A stretch of DNA of 64,000 nt, taken from Athripsodes cinereus (lineage: Eukaryota; Arthropoda; Insecta; Trichoptera; Leptoceridae). The stretch spans positions 18,065,313 through 18,129,312 of the forward strand of contig OX388312.1 in NCBI GenBank assembly GCA_947579605.1, written 5' to 3'. Positions 11,397-24,265 of this stretch are shown here, piece by piece. Position numbers and translations under genes: made by a program. Numbering within the stretch: position 1 is the stretch's first letter; the number at the start of each line of letters is the position of its first letter. The notes beneath the pieces were generated by a model. It worked only from the letters and a program-made list of their open reading frames with translations, was not told the origin of the DNA and searched no databases.

Positions 11397-14300
11397 CTAT
11401 GGCCAAACGATGCTCTTAATCCAGTCTGAATATGAAGAAACTCTCGTGTATATTCCTGGACTCTGCACTCCTCCGCATCCTATTCCATAGCTGGTTACCC
11501 CGATTAGATGGTAGACACAGCTGTTTTCAGGGTCCGTTATTTGAAGAGGCCCACCGCTGTCTCCCTGTAAAAACAATACAAGAATAATTTGTTTTAAATG
11601 AGGTATATCTATGAAGACATATAATGTGGGCAAGTAGACTTGCTTAACGTGATTCTAAAAATGTCACACCTGGCACCGTGTTAATATAATTGTTAATAAT
11701 ATGTGATATTTACAAAGACGTGTTAAACTGTTTATTGTTAACAATTGACTATGTATTGGTGCATATTGAGTGATGCAAAATGACAAGATTTGGAAAGCAA
11801 AATGACGGGATATGCTGGTTAATGCAAATACATGTGTATGATTTTACATAATGTATTTAGTTTGAAGTAATGCATTAGGGCATGGCTGGATCGCAGGAGT
11901 AGAAACACAGCTATAAAATAATGTCGGGTGAGGAAGTTGTGGTGTGAAAATATTTCAGTACCTACTGCATTAGAATTTAGAATATCTGCGAACATAATGT
12001 TTAAAAACTTATTTTTAAATTGACTGTCTTTTGATCAGGGACAGATAATCGAAATGTCATAACATATTTTTTACCTGACATGTGTCCTTCCCTCCATTGA
12101 TAAGGTCTCCAGCACACATTTGCTGAGAAATTAGCCCTTTTGATAGTCCTCCTCTACGACCTGTAGTTGGGGCAAGAGCTGGAAGTGCTGCACATTTGGA
12201 TTGTTCAATAATTTCCAATTCAACCTTCTGTAATGCCGTAGGTCTTTCTCCACCTAGTAACATAAAAAACTTTTTTCATATTCACTCTTTCATAAACTAT
12301 TTATGAGTCGAATCACGTCTTAATATTTTTATTTAATTTCGTTGTATGTATAAAAATTATAAAACATCAGATGTTTAACCAGATTTAATATTTATTTACT
12401 TTACTCTATAAATACATTTGTTATAACATTAATCATTTCTAAGTATCATAAATTATAAACTATGTATAATTCAATGTGCAGAGAGCGAGTTTATCGCTAA
12501 ATTGCAATATCTTCCAACTTACCCAGTCCATCCAGTGTCTTATTATTCAATATCAGTATTTTTTAATTCTTTAATGTTAAAATATAGAACAATTTTTAAT
12601 AATTTATTTTCAATTGGTTCAAAATTAATGTCTGAAAAGATGTTTTCATTTAGCAAAATTAATTCTTTGTACTTGCCTAGTCCATAAGCCAATTGCCCCC
12701 AACCTGTCGCTACTGCTGAAGTAGTATCAATCTGCTGCCTGCGCCAAATGCATGCAGGACGAATGTTACTGGTGATCCTAAAAATGACGAGTAAAAAATG
12801 TAGACATTTTAGCAACTTGAAACTTATAAACTGGATACCATGACACTCAAACTTATGTGATTTTATGTAAACGAATTAAAAAATAAATAGATTTTGTTTG
12901 TATAATTTTTATAATTACTGGTCACATGGTCAGAAGACGGGATGGAAATTTAGAATTCCGAAGTGGAGACCATAGACTGATAAAAGAGTTGTAGGAAGAG
13001 CTCAAAAGATGGATTGGAACGATTTTCCAAGTGATGAAAATACAGTAGATTCATGTTGCAAGAGATCACAAAGCGTGTAAAAGTTTTGGAGACGCCATAT
13101 GTGAACCAATCAGAAAGATATAAAGGTTAAAACGAACATGATAATGAATTATACTTACTTCACTGGTCTGGCCAGACGAATGAGAGCAATGTCATGATAC
13201 TTGGATGGGTATTTGTATTCTGGGTGAATTGTTATATTTTGTATTGGAAAATCTTCAGGTTTTGCCCCATCATCTGCCCTATCCAGGGCGTGGTCTCCTA
13301 GACGAACAATTTTTGGCCTAAAATGTAAATAGATTTCAATTAGCACAAAAATACATTAAAAACCAAAGAGGTCTAAAACCACACGATGTAATGAAATTGC
13401 GAATAATTACTATTTATTGATATATTGAAACATTTCACTGTATAGCACAGAAAGTATGGAATACAAATATTGTTAAAATCCTTACGCTCCTAAGTCCCTG
13501 GAGAAAGTGCAGTGAGCCGCTGTAACCACGTAGTAGTCACTGATAAGAGTGCCTCCACAGTTAAATTGAATCAATCCTGAAGAGTTCTCATATCCAACAG
13601 CTGCCTGGGAAATTCACAGCAGTGTAAAAGAAATGTGCAATAACAGAAAAAAATGGCGGATGAGAGGGATTGATATTTGAGGCAATGGATGTGCATGAAT
13701 AGTACATAATATGATACCTATGTGTGTGATGTAGTCGAGTTGACATGGTATTTTATTTAAATATTCGATATTTTCAAGTGTAACTTTGTGGTAATCCATT
13801 TTGAATTATTATTAACTAAAAACACTGTATATACCACTAGAACAATTTTATTTAAAAAATTAAAACGTTTTCAGTTGTCTAATGCAACCATCTTCAGTGA
13901 AGATAACACTTATACTAAAATTTAAAATCAAAGATACATGTTTACAATGATATGATAAAGGTGGGGATATGTTGTTATGGTGAAAGGGGTGGGGGGAGTG
14001 GGGGTGCCATCAGGGGTGGGTTCAGGAGAGTTAGTGATGGAGATGATATTTGCAATATCGCGTATGTCAGACAATCTGGCCGAATGGTCAGAACAAGAGC
14101 TGGAGAGCACATTAGAGACAAAAATTTGACATGAACTCCGAAATGGCTGACCATGCTCGAGACACGGGACATACTTTCAATATAAACAGTGTAGAATTGC
14201 TGCATAAATGTCCAAAGGGCAAAAAGTTGGACATTTCAGAAATTTTAGAAATAAATAAATGTAGTAATTTTATTTATTTATTTATTTATTTATTTTATTT

Positions 14301-16742
14301 AGATTTAATTAATATTCAACAGCCCCAAATACCATCTCCATTACCAACTCTCCTGAACCCACCCCTGATGGAATCCCCACTCTCCCCCTCCTTTCACCAT
14401 AACAACATATCCCCACCTTTATCATATCATTGTAAACATGTATCTTTGATTTTAAATTTTAGTATAAGTGTTATCTTTACTGAAGATGGTTGCATTAGAC
14501 AACTGAAAACGTTTTAATTTTTTAAAACAAAATTGTTCTAGTGGTATATACAGTGTTTATAGTTACTTAATAATATCTTATTTTGTGAATAAAAGAGATC
14601 TGTCGTGTTTTGATAACTTTCTCTCTCACATTGGAATGTGTGTTCAGTAGTTATTGCAAGATTGATAAGAATTTCCTGGATGATGTTTTTATTTATGAAG
14701 TGTGGGACTGAATTTATTAAATTCTTGGACTGATTAAATATGTGCGTGACAATAAAATAATAAAGTAATATTTTGATTGTATGATTTAGATACTTTTATT
14801 TCAGAATAAATTTACCATGTGAGGGAATTCCCCAATCCTTGTGTCTTCTCCTCCAACAATGGAAGGACGATTTCTTCCAATATCATATTCAACTTGTGAC
14901 CACTTTTTAATTTCAGTCAAGTCATCTATTGCCTGGCGCCTGTGTCGACAGTGACGCATGCACACTGAAATACAAACTAGTAAATGAGACAAAAAAGCCA
15001 GACATTGATGGGTATTCAGATGTTTTAAATTTGGAAGATTGCAGTGTTGAGAGAAGAAAAACTTGGATTAAGCACGTCCTGAAAAATTCAGTAAATTAGA
15101 ACAAAAATATTCTTACTCTCATCTTGATTGTTGGAATTGCTCACTTGCGCTTCAGTGCAACATATTATGGATACACTCCCTGTAATTAGTATAAACAAAC
15201 GCAGAACTGTATTTCAAAACGTCCGATAAAAATAGTTCCATATAAAAGATGTGTAATTGAGTAGAGAATTTTACCTGAAAAACCACACAAAGTAGGCCTT
15301 ACTCCTGTTTGTTTCAGTGCTTTGATAGCTTCTTTACAATCAGATTCTAGTTTGCAAACTCCTTTATTACCATCATTAGTTTTGCATCGGTCATTCACTG
15401 GAAAAATTAATGATTAACAATGTTTATTTGGTGATCAATTTTGTTGAGATGCTCTTTCTTAGTCATCACTATGTAGACCTGAGGCCTGAGTCAATAACAC
15501 ACTTTCGTGTCACGTTCCCGCTCCGTTAGCGTTCGGGTGCAGACGATGTTGCGCCAAAGTGTTAATTTTCGTAACTATTGTGTATCTTAGCAACGAAATT
15601 GACACTTGCTTGCAACTTCGTCTATAGTCGAACGTTAACGGAACGAAAACGTAACGTGAAAATGTGGTTGACTCAGGCCTCCTGCAGTGCTACTCTTGAC
15701 AAAACTAAACACGATCTTAATCTAGTCTTGATCTTGATCATACGACGCACGAAGTGACTATTAATAATTAATTATTGGCCAAAAATACACGCAAACCGAT
15801 CGCGCGTTAGCGGTAGCGCGATGTTTTTGACCATAGTCCATTCGTGCGTCGTATGATCAAGATCAAGACTAGATTAAGATCGTGTTTAGTTTTGTCAAGA
15901 GTAACCCTGCTGTCAAGTGCATTTTTAAATATATGAGTCTCCTTCTGAAAAATTAATTCTGCAGTTAATTTTTTCCAATCACCCAAAATGCGATTCCCAT
16001 GAAAGTGTATTTTTTTATTTGAAAACTATGTCCGCGCAAGTACTTATTTTGGTTTTTGATAAATTCGGACTTTAGTTTTGAACAGTAGTAGTGATCATTA
16101 ATATTTGTAAGTCTCCATCTCCTACGACCTCCGATCGTTATACAACTTGTTTCCAAACCCTGATCCTAACTTGGTGCACTCTTTCCATCAGTAGATATAT
16201 CCCTCTCAGAGTAACAAGTTTTAAAGCCATACTCCAGTATTGTTTTATTGAATTCCAGCTTTGATAATGTTGTAGCGATTTCAATATAAGAAAACCGCTT
16301 GGTCCAAGATCGGGCATTACTGTAGGGACCATGAGACTTTGAAGTAATGAAGAGATTCGCTCCGACGAATTAAAAACTAGAAGCTTGATCAAAAAGGTGG
16401 GCACTTCATCTGATCTGAGAATGAAAGATCAACATATCTAGTGTATTTTGCGAAACATAAACCAGAACAACACCAAGATAATGATTATTAAATTATAGGT
16501 AAATAACATCATCTGAATGGTATAAAAAATCTGAGATCTGCTTTTTAAGTTGATAAGAATAGCTTATTGAGGCTGCCAAAACCTTACTCTATAGTCCAAA
16601 AAAAATATCCTTATTTGTCAATCACTCTGGGGAGTGTCGAATACCTATGTATTATTTGATCTAACTCACCGTTCTTTTGTCCAATGGCACTACCAACATA
16701 CAAAAATACAAAAAAGTACTTTAATTTACTCGATAGTAACAT
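11397..16742 (-). CDS. Clip-domain serine protease, tandem copy 2 (nine exons, intact)
   Basis: Second copy of the same 377-residue zymogen. Exons in transcript order: 16670-16742, 15275-15397, 15117-15179, 14816-14964, 13486-13604, 13159-13317, 12677-12777, 12075-12253, 11397-11564. Each exon has the same length as in copy 1. Triad, clip cysteines, trypsin-type Asp319 and Ser121 at P1 are all retained. Compared with copy 1 the protein differs only in the N-terminal third: Asn8Lys and Val19Ala in the signal peptide, Arg30Lys, Ile35Asn and Thr43Ser in the clip, Ser76Ala and His77Gln in the linker, and Glu127Asp just after IVGG. The rest of the catalytic domain reads identical. Intron 7 is again GC-AG. 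An AATAAA signal lies at 11365-11370. Introns share the Penelope-like foldback (13814-14564) and the nested foldback insertion (15482-15909) with copy 1, so the two copies arose after those insertions or were homogenised later. Confidence 0.9.
12917..13116 (+). pseudogene. Same LINE tail fragment in copy 2 intron 6
   Basis: Near-identical to 6401-6600; same stops and same position between exons 6 and 7 of the protease gene. Shared by descent. Confidence 0.55.
13814..14564 (+). mobile_element. Penelope-like element remnant with inverted repeats (copy 2 intron 4)
   Basis: Duplicate of the element in copy 1 intron 4. Inverted arms lie at 13814-14052 and about 14326-14564. The GIY-YIG remnant lies at about 14061-14265, again split by a frameshift near 14128. 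It differs from the copy 1 version by a few substitutions and a longer (TTTA)n run at about 14272-14298. It was carried along with the gene duplication rather than inserted independently, because it sits at the same place in the intron. Confidence 0.68.
15482..15909. mobile_element. Nested foldback (MITE-like) insertion in copy 2 intron 1
   Basis: Copy of the insertion at 8958-9376. The perfect 62-bp arms lie at 15692-15753 and 15841-15902. It differs by loss of one G at the left edge and a short AATAATTAAT-like duplication near 15764. Carried by the gene duplication. Confidence 0.7.
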
Positions 16743-17942
16743 TTTTTTTCTGCAGTAAGAATAAATAATTTAAGATTTTATAGCGATTACAATAAAAATC
16801 AAAAGATTCTCTTTTTTGCAAACTTTTGCAGGCAAGCTTTTATTAAAAATAATAAATAAAATATTCTCAACAAATAAATTAGTAGATCTGTGCGAAACAC
16901 TCGACCCAATAACGAATCGAATGATACTGAATATTGTTGAAATGAAAACAAACATAATATCTACGTAAAGAAATAAATAATGTTGGATTATCAATAAGTA
17001 TAATACATACTGGAAACTCTATGTTCAATAATACAACAAGGTACAGTACAATAATTTATATTATTATGACCTATGAATGTTGTTATCTTAAGTGACATTT
17101 ACGTTATTCTACTCGTTGTCAATTTTCAGAAACTGTTCATACAAAGTGAACGAATCTCTCTATTTATTTTATCGTGTGGTTCACTAAAACTCATAAATAA
17201 ATTTATCAATAATACGTTTCGGAAAGATTTTTTTTAAATTATTTATTTATATTTTTTATGAATCATAAAGTTGTAACAAGAAATATAATAATGAAGTATA
17301 GTACAGTGAGCAAATTAGTTACGACATTTAACATCTTCAATTCAGCGATGAGGTTTGTCAGTGAAAGGGATGATCTACAAGTCCACTGGCTACCTCACTT
17401 GTGGGATATACCAAGATGATGCAGCAGTAGTTTTTGTATCTCCCATAAAACACATTTGAAATCTTTGATTCAGCAATCAACTATGCCATCTATCTTGAAC
17501 ATCTTTTTTTGTTATGCCGTGGTAAAGACGACCTATTAGTCTGCCAATTACATCACTTTTGAGAGATACCGCAATGGTATAGATTGATATGTAAGTAATG
17601 AGAAGAATGAGAGAGAACTACGTACATAGTATATAATAAATAAACTATTTTCTTTGGGTTGATTTATTTGTTTTTTGTTGACAATTCGGAATAATTTACA
17701 TGTGATTTGTCACATCAATCGAAAACATTTTCTCGATACAGTATAACACTCACATTATGTGCATTCATTAATGGTGTTTGATTCACTTGAACTTTAATTG
17801 GCTATAAAGAAGAGATATAAAAGTAATAATCAAAGTTTTTGCGTACTAAATACTCTACGAATTATTTAGGTCAGATCTGCTTTTAACTCGACAAGAATAA
17901 TAACTTATATTTTATTACAAATATCAGGCTCTTCTAAACCAT

Positions 17943-20900
17943 CTATGGCCAAACGATGCTCTTAATCCAGTCTGAATATGAAGAAACTCTCGTGTATATT
18001 CCTGGACTCTGTACTCCTCCGCATCCTATTCCATAGCTGGTTACCCCGATTAGATGGTAGACACAGCTGTTTTCAGGGTCCGTTATTTGAAGAGGCCCAC
18101 CGCTGTCTCCCTGTAAAAACAATCCACGAATAATTTGTTTTAAATGAGGTATATCTATGAAGACATATAATGTGGGCAAGTAGACTTGCTTAACGTGATT
18201 CTAAAAATGTCACACCTGGCACCGTGTTAATATAATTGTTAATGATATGTGATATTTACAAAGATGTGTCAAACTGTTTATTGTTAACAATTGACTATGT
18301 ATTGGTGCATATTGAGTGATGCAAAATGACAAGATTTGGAAAACAAAATGACGGGATATGCTGGTTAATGCAAATACATGTGTATGATTTTACATAATGT
18401 ATTTAGTTTGAAGTAATGCATTAGGGCATGGCTGGATCGCAGGAGTAGAAACACAGCTATAAAATAATGTAGGGTGAGGAAGTTGTGGTGTGAAAATATT
18501 TCTGTACCTACTGCATTAGAATTTAGAATATCTGCGAACATAATGTTTAAAAACTTATTTTTAAATTGACTATCTTTTGATCAGAGTCAGATAATCGAAA
18601 TGTCATAAAATAAATAAATAAATTAATAATAAATAATATTTTTTACCTGACATGTGTCCTTCCCTCCATTGATAAGGTCTCCAGCACACATTTGCTGAGA
18701 AATAAGCCCTTTTGATAGTCCTCCTCTACGACCTGTAGTTGGGGCAAGAGCTGGAAGTGCTGCACATTTGGATTGTTCAATAATTTCCAATTCAACCTTC
18801 TGTAATGCCGTAGGTCTTTCTCCACCTAGTAACATAAAAAACTTTTTTCATATTCACTCTTTCATTCACTATTCATGAGTCGAATCACGTCTTAATGTTT
18901 TTATTTAGTTTTTTTATTTGTATAAAAATTATAAAGCACCACATGTTTAACCAGATTTAATATTTATTAACTTTATTCTATAAATACATTTGTTATAAAA
19001 TTAATCATTTCTAAGTATCATAAATTATAAACTATGTATAATTCAATGTGCAGAGAGCGAGTTTATCGCTAAATTGCAATATCTTCCAACTTACCCTGTC
19101 CATCCAGTGTCTTATTATTCAATATCAGTATTTTTTAATTCTTTAATGTTAAAATATAGAACAATTTTTAATAATTTATTTTCAATTGGTTCAAAATTAA
19201 TGTCTGAAAAGATGTTTTCATTTAGCAAAATTAATTCTTTGTACTTGCCTAGTCCATAAGCCAATTGCCCCCAACCTGTCGCTACTGCTGAAGTAGTATC
19301 AATCTGCTGCCTGCGCCAAATGCATGCAGGACGAATGTTACTGGTGATCCTAAAAATGACGAGTAAAAAATGTAGACATTTTAGCAACTTGAAACTTATA
19401 AACTGGATACCATGACACTCAAACTTATGTGATTTTATGTAAACGAATTAAAAAATAAATAGATTTTGTTTGTATAATTTTTATAATTACTGGTCACATG
19501 GTCAGAAGACGGGATGGAAATTTAGAATTCCGAAGTGGAGACCATAGACTGATAAAAGAGTTGTAGGAAGAGCTCAAAAGATGGATTGGAACGATTTTCC
19601 AAGTGATGAAAATACAGTAGATTCATGTTGCAAGAGATCACAAAGCGTGTAAAAGTTTTGGAGACGCCATATGTGAACCAATCAGAAAGATATAAAGGTT
19701 AAAACGAACATGATAATGAATTATACTTACTTCACTGGTCTGGCCAGACGAATGAGAGCAATGTCATGATACTTGGATGGGTATTTGTATTCTGGGTGAA
19801 TTGTTATATTTTGTATTGGAAAATCTTCAGGTTTTGCCCCATCATCTGCCCTATCCAGGGCGTGGTCTCCTAGACGAACAATTTTTGGCCTAAAATGTAA
19901 ATAGATTTCAATTAGCACAAAAATACATTAAAAACCAAAGAGGTCTAAAACCACACGATGTAATAAAATTGCGAATAATTACTATTTATTGATATATTGA
20001 AACATTTCACTGTATAGCACAGAAAGTATGGAATACAAATATTGTTAAAATCCTTACGCTCCTAAGTCCCTGGAGAAAGTGCAGTGAGCCGCTGTAACCA
20101 CGTAGTAGTCACTGATAAGAGTGCCTCCACAGTTAAATTGAATCAATCCTGAAAAGGTCTCGTACCCAACAGCTGCCTGGGAAATTCACAGTAGTGTGAA
20201 AGAAATGTAGGAAATCAGAGGAAAAGGACGGATTACAGGAACTAATAACAAAGTTACTATACTACACAACCCCTCCCCCTATATTTTTATTATATTTGTT
20301 TTCATGCTGGCCAATTAGTTTTAGATAAACGCTCGTTAATGGTGAACGCTCCACCGAAACCGCGGAAGCGAAAAAAGCTCACAAAATAACAATTAACACA
20401 TAGTCATCTAAAATCATATCGATATGTTTAGAAATTGTTATAATTATAATTAATGCCGAAAATGTAAACAAAGTAATAACAAGGTGTTTGAAGCAACGGA
20501 TGTGCATGAATAGTACATGATACCTATGTGTGTGATGATGTAGTCGAGTTGACATGGTATTTTAGTTAGTTATTGAATAGAGATCTGTCGTGTTTTGATA
20601 ACTTTCTCTCTCACATAATGAGGTGTGTTTAGTAGTTATTACAAGATTAATAAGAATTTCCTGGATAATGTTTTTATTTATGAAGTGTGGGACTAAATTT
20701 ATTAAATTCTTGGACTGACTAAATATGTGCGTGACAATAAAATAATAAATAATATTGATTGTATGATTTAAATAATTTTATTTCAGAATTAACTTACCAT
20801 GTGAGGGAATTCCCCAATCCTTGTCTCTTCTCCTCCAACAATGAAAGGGCGATTTATTCCAATATCATATTGAACTTGTGGCCACTTTTCAATTTCAGTC

Positions 20901-22469
20901 AAGCCATCTATTGCCTGCCGCCTGTGTCGACAGTGACGCATGCACACTGAAATACAAACTAGTAAATGAGACAAAAAAGCCAGACATTGATGGGTATTTA
21001 GACATTACAAATTTGGAAGATTGCAGTGTTGAGAGAAGAAAAACTTGGATTGCAGTGTTGAGAGAAAAAAAGCATGTCCTGAAATATTCAGTAAATTAGA
21101 ACAAAAATAGTCTTACTCTCATCTTGATTGTTGGAATTGCTCACGTGCGATTCAGTGCAACATATTATGGATACACTCCCTGTAATTAGTATAAACACAC
21201 GCAGAACTGTATTACAAAACGTCCGATAAAAACATTACCGTATATGAGATGTGTAATTGAGTAGAGAATTTTACCTGAGAAGCCACACAAAGTTGGCCTT
21301 ACTCCTGTTTGTTTCAGTGCTTTGATAGCTTCTTTACAATCAGTTTCTAGCTTGCAGACGCCTTTAATTCCATCATTTGTTCTGCATCGGTCATTTACTG
21401 GAAACATTCATGATTAACAATTTTTATTTAATGATCAATTTTCATTGTGTGTTCGTTTTTAGTCATCACTATACGTATGTAGACCTGTCAAGTACATTTT
21501 TAAATATGTATATGAGTCTCCTTCTCAGCAATTCAGCGGGATTTTTTTTCCATTCATTCACAATACGATTCCCGTGAAAATGTCTTTTTCTATTTTAAAA
21601 CTATGTCTGTGCAAGTTCTTATTTAGGTTCTTGATAAATCCGGCCTTCAGTTTTGAACAGTAGTAGTGATCATTTAATATTTTGTAAGTCTCAACTTCCT
21701 ATCTTTAAAAATTGTTAGACCTTATGTCTAAAGGTGACCATCATATAATATGTTTTAAGCCCTGATCCTATCTTGGTGCACTCTTTCCATCAGTAGGTAT
21801 ATCCCTCTCAGAGTGCCATGTTTCAAAGCCATACTCCAACTTGATTTCAATATAAGAAAAACGCTTGGTTCAAGATCGGGCAATACTGTAGGGATCATGA
21901 GACTTTGAAGTGATGAAGACATTCGCTCAATGAATGAAAAAAAAGCTTGATCGAAAAAGATGAGCACTACATATTCTGATATGAGAATGAAAGATCAACA
22001 TATCTAGTGAATTCTGCTAAAGATGAACCAGAACTACACCAAGATAATGATTATTAATATAAAATAAAGATCTGTTTTTAAATTGAATACGATAGTATTC
22101 ACTGTGTCGGTGTTAGCGTAGTAAAATTCCATAGCGAAATAAATAAAACAAATGTTTTATTCTACTAGTTGATTTATTAAGGAGAGAGACAATCCTCAGT
22201 GTCCTAACAAGACGAAAGACGTTTCTCTTAGTAATAAATCAAATAGTAAGGTAAAACATTTGTTTTATTTATTTCGCTTTGATAACGATAGCTTATTGAG
22301 GCTGCTAAAACCTTACTTTATAGTATAAAAACAAGAAATAAATATCTTTTTTTATCAATCTGGGGAGTCTCTAATAAGTGTTATGATCTAACTCACCGTT
22401 CTTTTGTCCAAGGGCACTACCAACACACAAAAATACAAAAAAGTACTTTAATTGATTTGATAGTAACAT
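17943..22469 (-). CDS. Clip-domain serine protease, tandem copy 3 (nine exons, intact, altered activation site)
   Basis: Third copy, also 377 residues. Exons in transcript order: 22397-22469, 21275-21397, 21117-21179, 20798-20946, 20058-20176, 19731-19889, 19249-19349, 18647-18825, 17943-18110. Triad, clip cysteines and Asp319 are intact. It is the most divergent copy at its N-terminal side. The signal peptide differs at several positions. The linker reads GLTEIEKWPQVQYDIGINRP, and the P1 residue before IVGG is Phe instead of Ser. The N143 sequon is lost (Asn-Ser-Ser became Thr-Phe-Ser). From exon 6 to the C-terminus it matches the other copies. Its intron 4 lacks the Penelope-like foldback and its intron 1 lacks the nested foldback, but intron 1 has its own MITE (22133-22278). 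Intron 7 is GC-AG. An AATAAA signal lies at 17911-17916. It is probably the outermost, older copy, with a 3' half overwritten by conversion. Confidence 0.88.
19489..19688 (+). pseudogene. Same LINE tail fragment in copy 3 intron 6
   Basis: Near-identical to 6401-6600, inside the segment of copy 3 that closely matches copy 1. Shared by descent or by gene conversion. Confidence 0.55.
20197..20490. other. Copy-3-specific sequence in intron 4
   Basis: Between exon 5 and the block near 20490 that realigns with the other copies, copy 3 carries about 250-290 bp absent from copies 1 and 2. It contains a C-rich stretch and a short GC-rich part (ACCGAAACCGCGGAAGCG). No ORF and no clear terminal repeats were seen. 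It is either an insertion or ancestral sequence lost elsewhere. Confidence 0.4.
22133..22278. mobile_element. Short MITE in copy 3 intron 1
   Basis: Terminal inverted repeats beginning AGCGAAATAAATAAAACA at 22133-22159 and 22252-22278 enclose about 90 bp without coding potential. The matching intron of copies 1 and 2 lacks it. The flanks contain a similar ACGATAG on both sides, which may be a target duplication of an outer unit. Confidence 0.6.
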
Positions 22470-22479
22470 TTTGTTCCGC

Positions 22480-23130
22480 ACTTAGAATAAATACTATAAA
22501 ATATTATAGTGATTACAAAAAAAAATTGAATGATCAAATTTTTTGCAGGAATAAAATATTCTCAACCATAATAAATTAATAGATCTGTGCAAAACACTCT
22601 ACCCAATAACGAATCGAATGATACTGAATATTGTTGAAATGAAAACAAATACCTACCTAGATGCATGAGCATTAAGAAGAAATAAAATAAATAATGTTGG
22701 ATCATCAATAAGTACATATTGGAAATTCCAAGTGAGTATGGGTACAGTACAATAATATTCTAATATATTATTATGACCTATGAATGGTGTTATCTTAAGG
22801 TACGTTTACATTATTCTACTTGATGTAATCCATTTTCTGAAACTGTTTATACAATGTGAACGGATCTCTCTATTTATTTATTTTCGTGTGCATTCACTTA
22901 AACTCATAAATAAATTTATTAACGATATTTTAATTTTTATTTTATTATTTCTATATTGATTTATATTTTTTATGAATCATACGGTTGTAACAAGAAATAT
23001 AATGATAAAGTATAGTACAGTGAGCAAATCAGTAACGATATTATTAACATCTTCAAATCAGCGATGAGGTATGTCAACGCGAAGGATGATCTACAAGTCC
23101 ATTGGCTACCTCACTTGTGGGATACGCCAA
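22480..23130. other. Upstream region of protease copy 3
   Basis: Noncoding DNA related to the upstream regions of copies 1 and 2 (10215-11090 and 16745-17640) but more diverged. It ends in an antisense copy of the dispersed repeat with ACCTCACTTGTGGGATACGCC. No separate gene was seen. Confidence 0.4.
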
Positions 23131-23204
23131 GATGGAGCAGCAGTAGTTGTCCAAACTGACTCAAAGAATAAGGTACCAAAATTATATTTAATTGTCTCAA
23201 ACAG

Positions 23205-23325
23205 GGGGCGGGCGTGAGAAAGCGCTGACATCAGAAAACTACGTTGCTTGATCACGTGGATAAAATTCTCATGGACGGAGATGATGGGAAATTGTAAAAA
23301 TGTAGAGGAAGCGAAAGAAGTATGT
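23205..23325 (+). pseudogene. LINE reverse-transcriptase tail fragment
   Basis: Decayed match to the frame at 29665-29907: GTTGCTTGATCACGTGGATA and the NVEEAKEVC peptide are preserved, with frame breaks. Remnant of a non-LTR retrotransposon C-terminus. Confidence 0.5.
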
Positions 23326-23628
23326 TAGTTAATTTAGATTTATTATTTCAAGAAAAAGACATAAAATTTAACGACAAGTTTTGTTTAGGGACTTTTGCCA
23401 ATCAAACTGACAAACAAAGTTTAGGATCCTTTTATCACTTTGACCCAATTTGTATAAGTTTAATACAAAGACAAGGGTATAAAGTCAAGTAGACAAGGCT
23501 GAGAGCCTACTTACATACTTGATTTATCAACAAATATGTTATTTATTTAGAAACGTGATTCACATATAATAATACATTACATAAGTTGTTTTCTGAGAAA
23601 TCAAAAATAGAGGAAAAATTTTATGGAA

Positions 23629-23745
23629 TTTCCGCAAATTGTTTGATATATTTCGTAACTTTATTGACATTCTAATGTACTTGAATTTTCGCAAATTGTT
23701 TGATACTCGTAGGTATGTTTCAAACTTTATTGGCATTCTTATTTA
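23629..23745 (+). repeat. Imperfect 57-bp tandem duplication
   Basis: CGCAAATTGTTTGATA recurs at 23633 and 23690, followed in both by ACTTTATTGRCATTCT. Noncoding. Confidence 0.5.
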
Positions 23746-24265
23746 GGTACGTAAGTAATAATTTACTAATGACAAAAAGTAGCAAATTTTCTTAATACGC
23801 ATTTTATATCTTATTCTTTAAATAGTTTCGGTTCATTACTGAACATAGACATTCCTTTTGGTTGTCTACATATCCCTACCCTAGACATAATATTATGTCA
23901 ATTTCCTTTTTTGATATTATCAGAATATCTTACATTAGGGCTTCCAAGACTTCATCTGTCTGCTTAACTTTAAAACTTTCATCATCTGCTTCAATTCGGA
24001 GCACTTGACAAAATACGTTTCCCAATTTGAACTACGTCAGCGACTTTGGTTCTCTATCCTAGGTACTCATTGGGTCCTACATGCATACTCTGGAATATAA
24101 TGTTTATACTAATATACGACTATGAATAATATTTTAATGACAGAATAATAGGTAATTATATTAAATGATATATTTTTAATAAAAAAATGTTTTACATTTG
24201 ATTTTGGGAACAAAACTGCATATTTGGAAAATAATATGAGGTGATATTGTTTTTCATCTGAATTG

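Noticed and set aside
14131..14517. 128-codon plus-strand frame in copy 2 intron 4
   Set aside because: Its first 45 codons are the Penelope GIY-YIG remnant and the rest runs through a simple TTTA repeat and the inverted arm; not a host gene.
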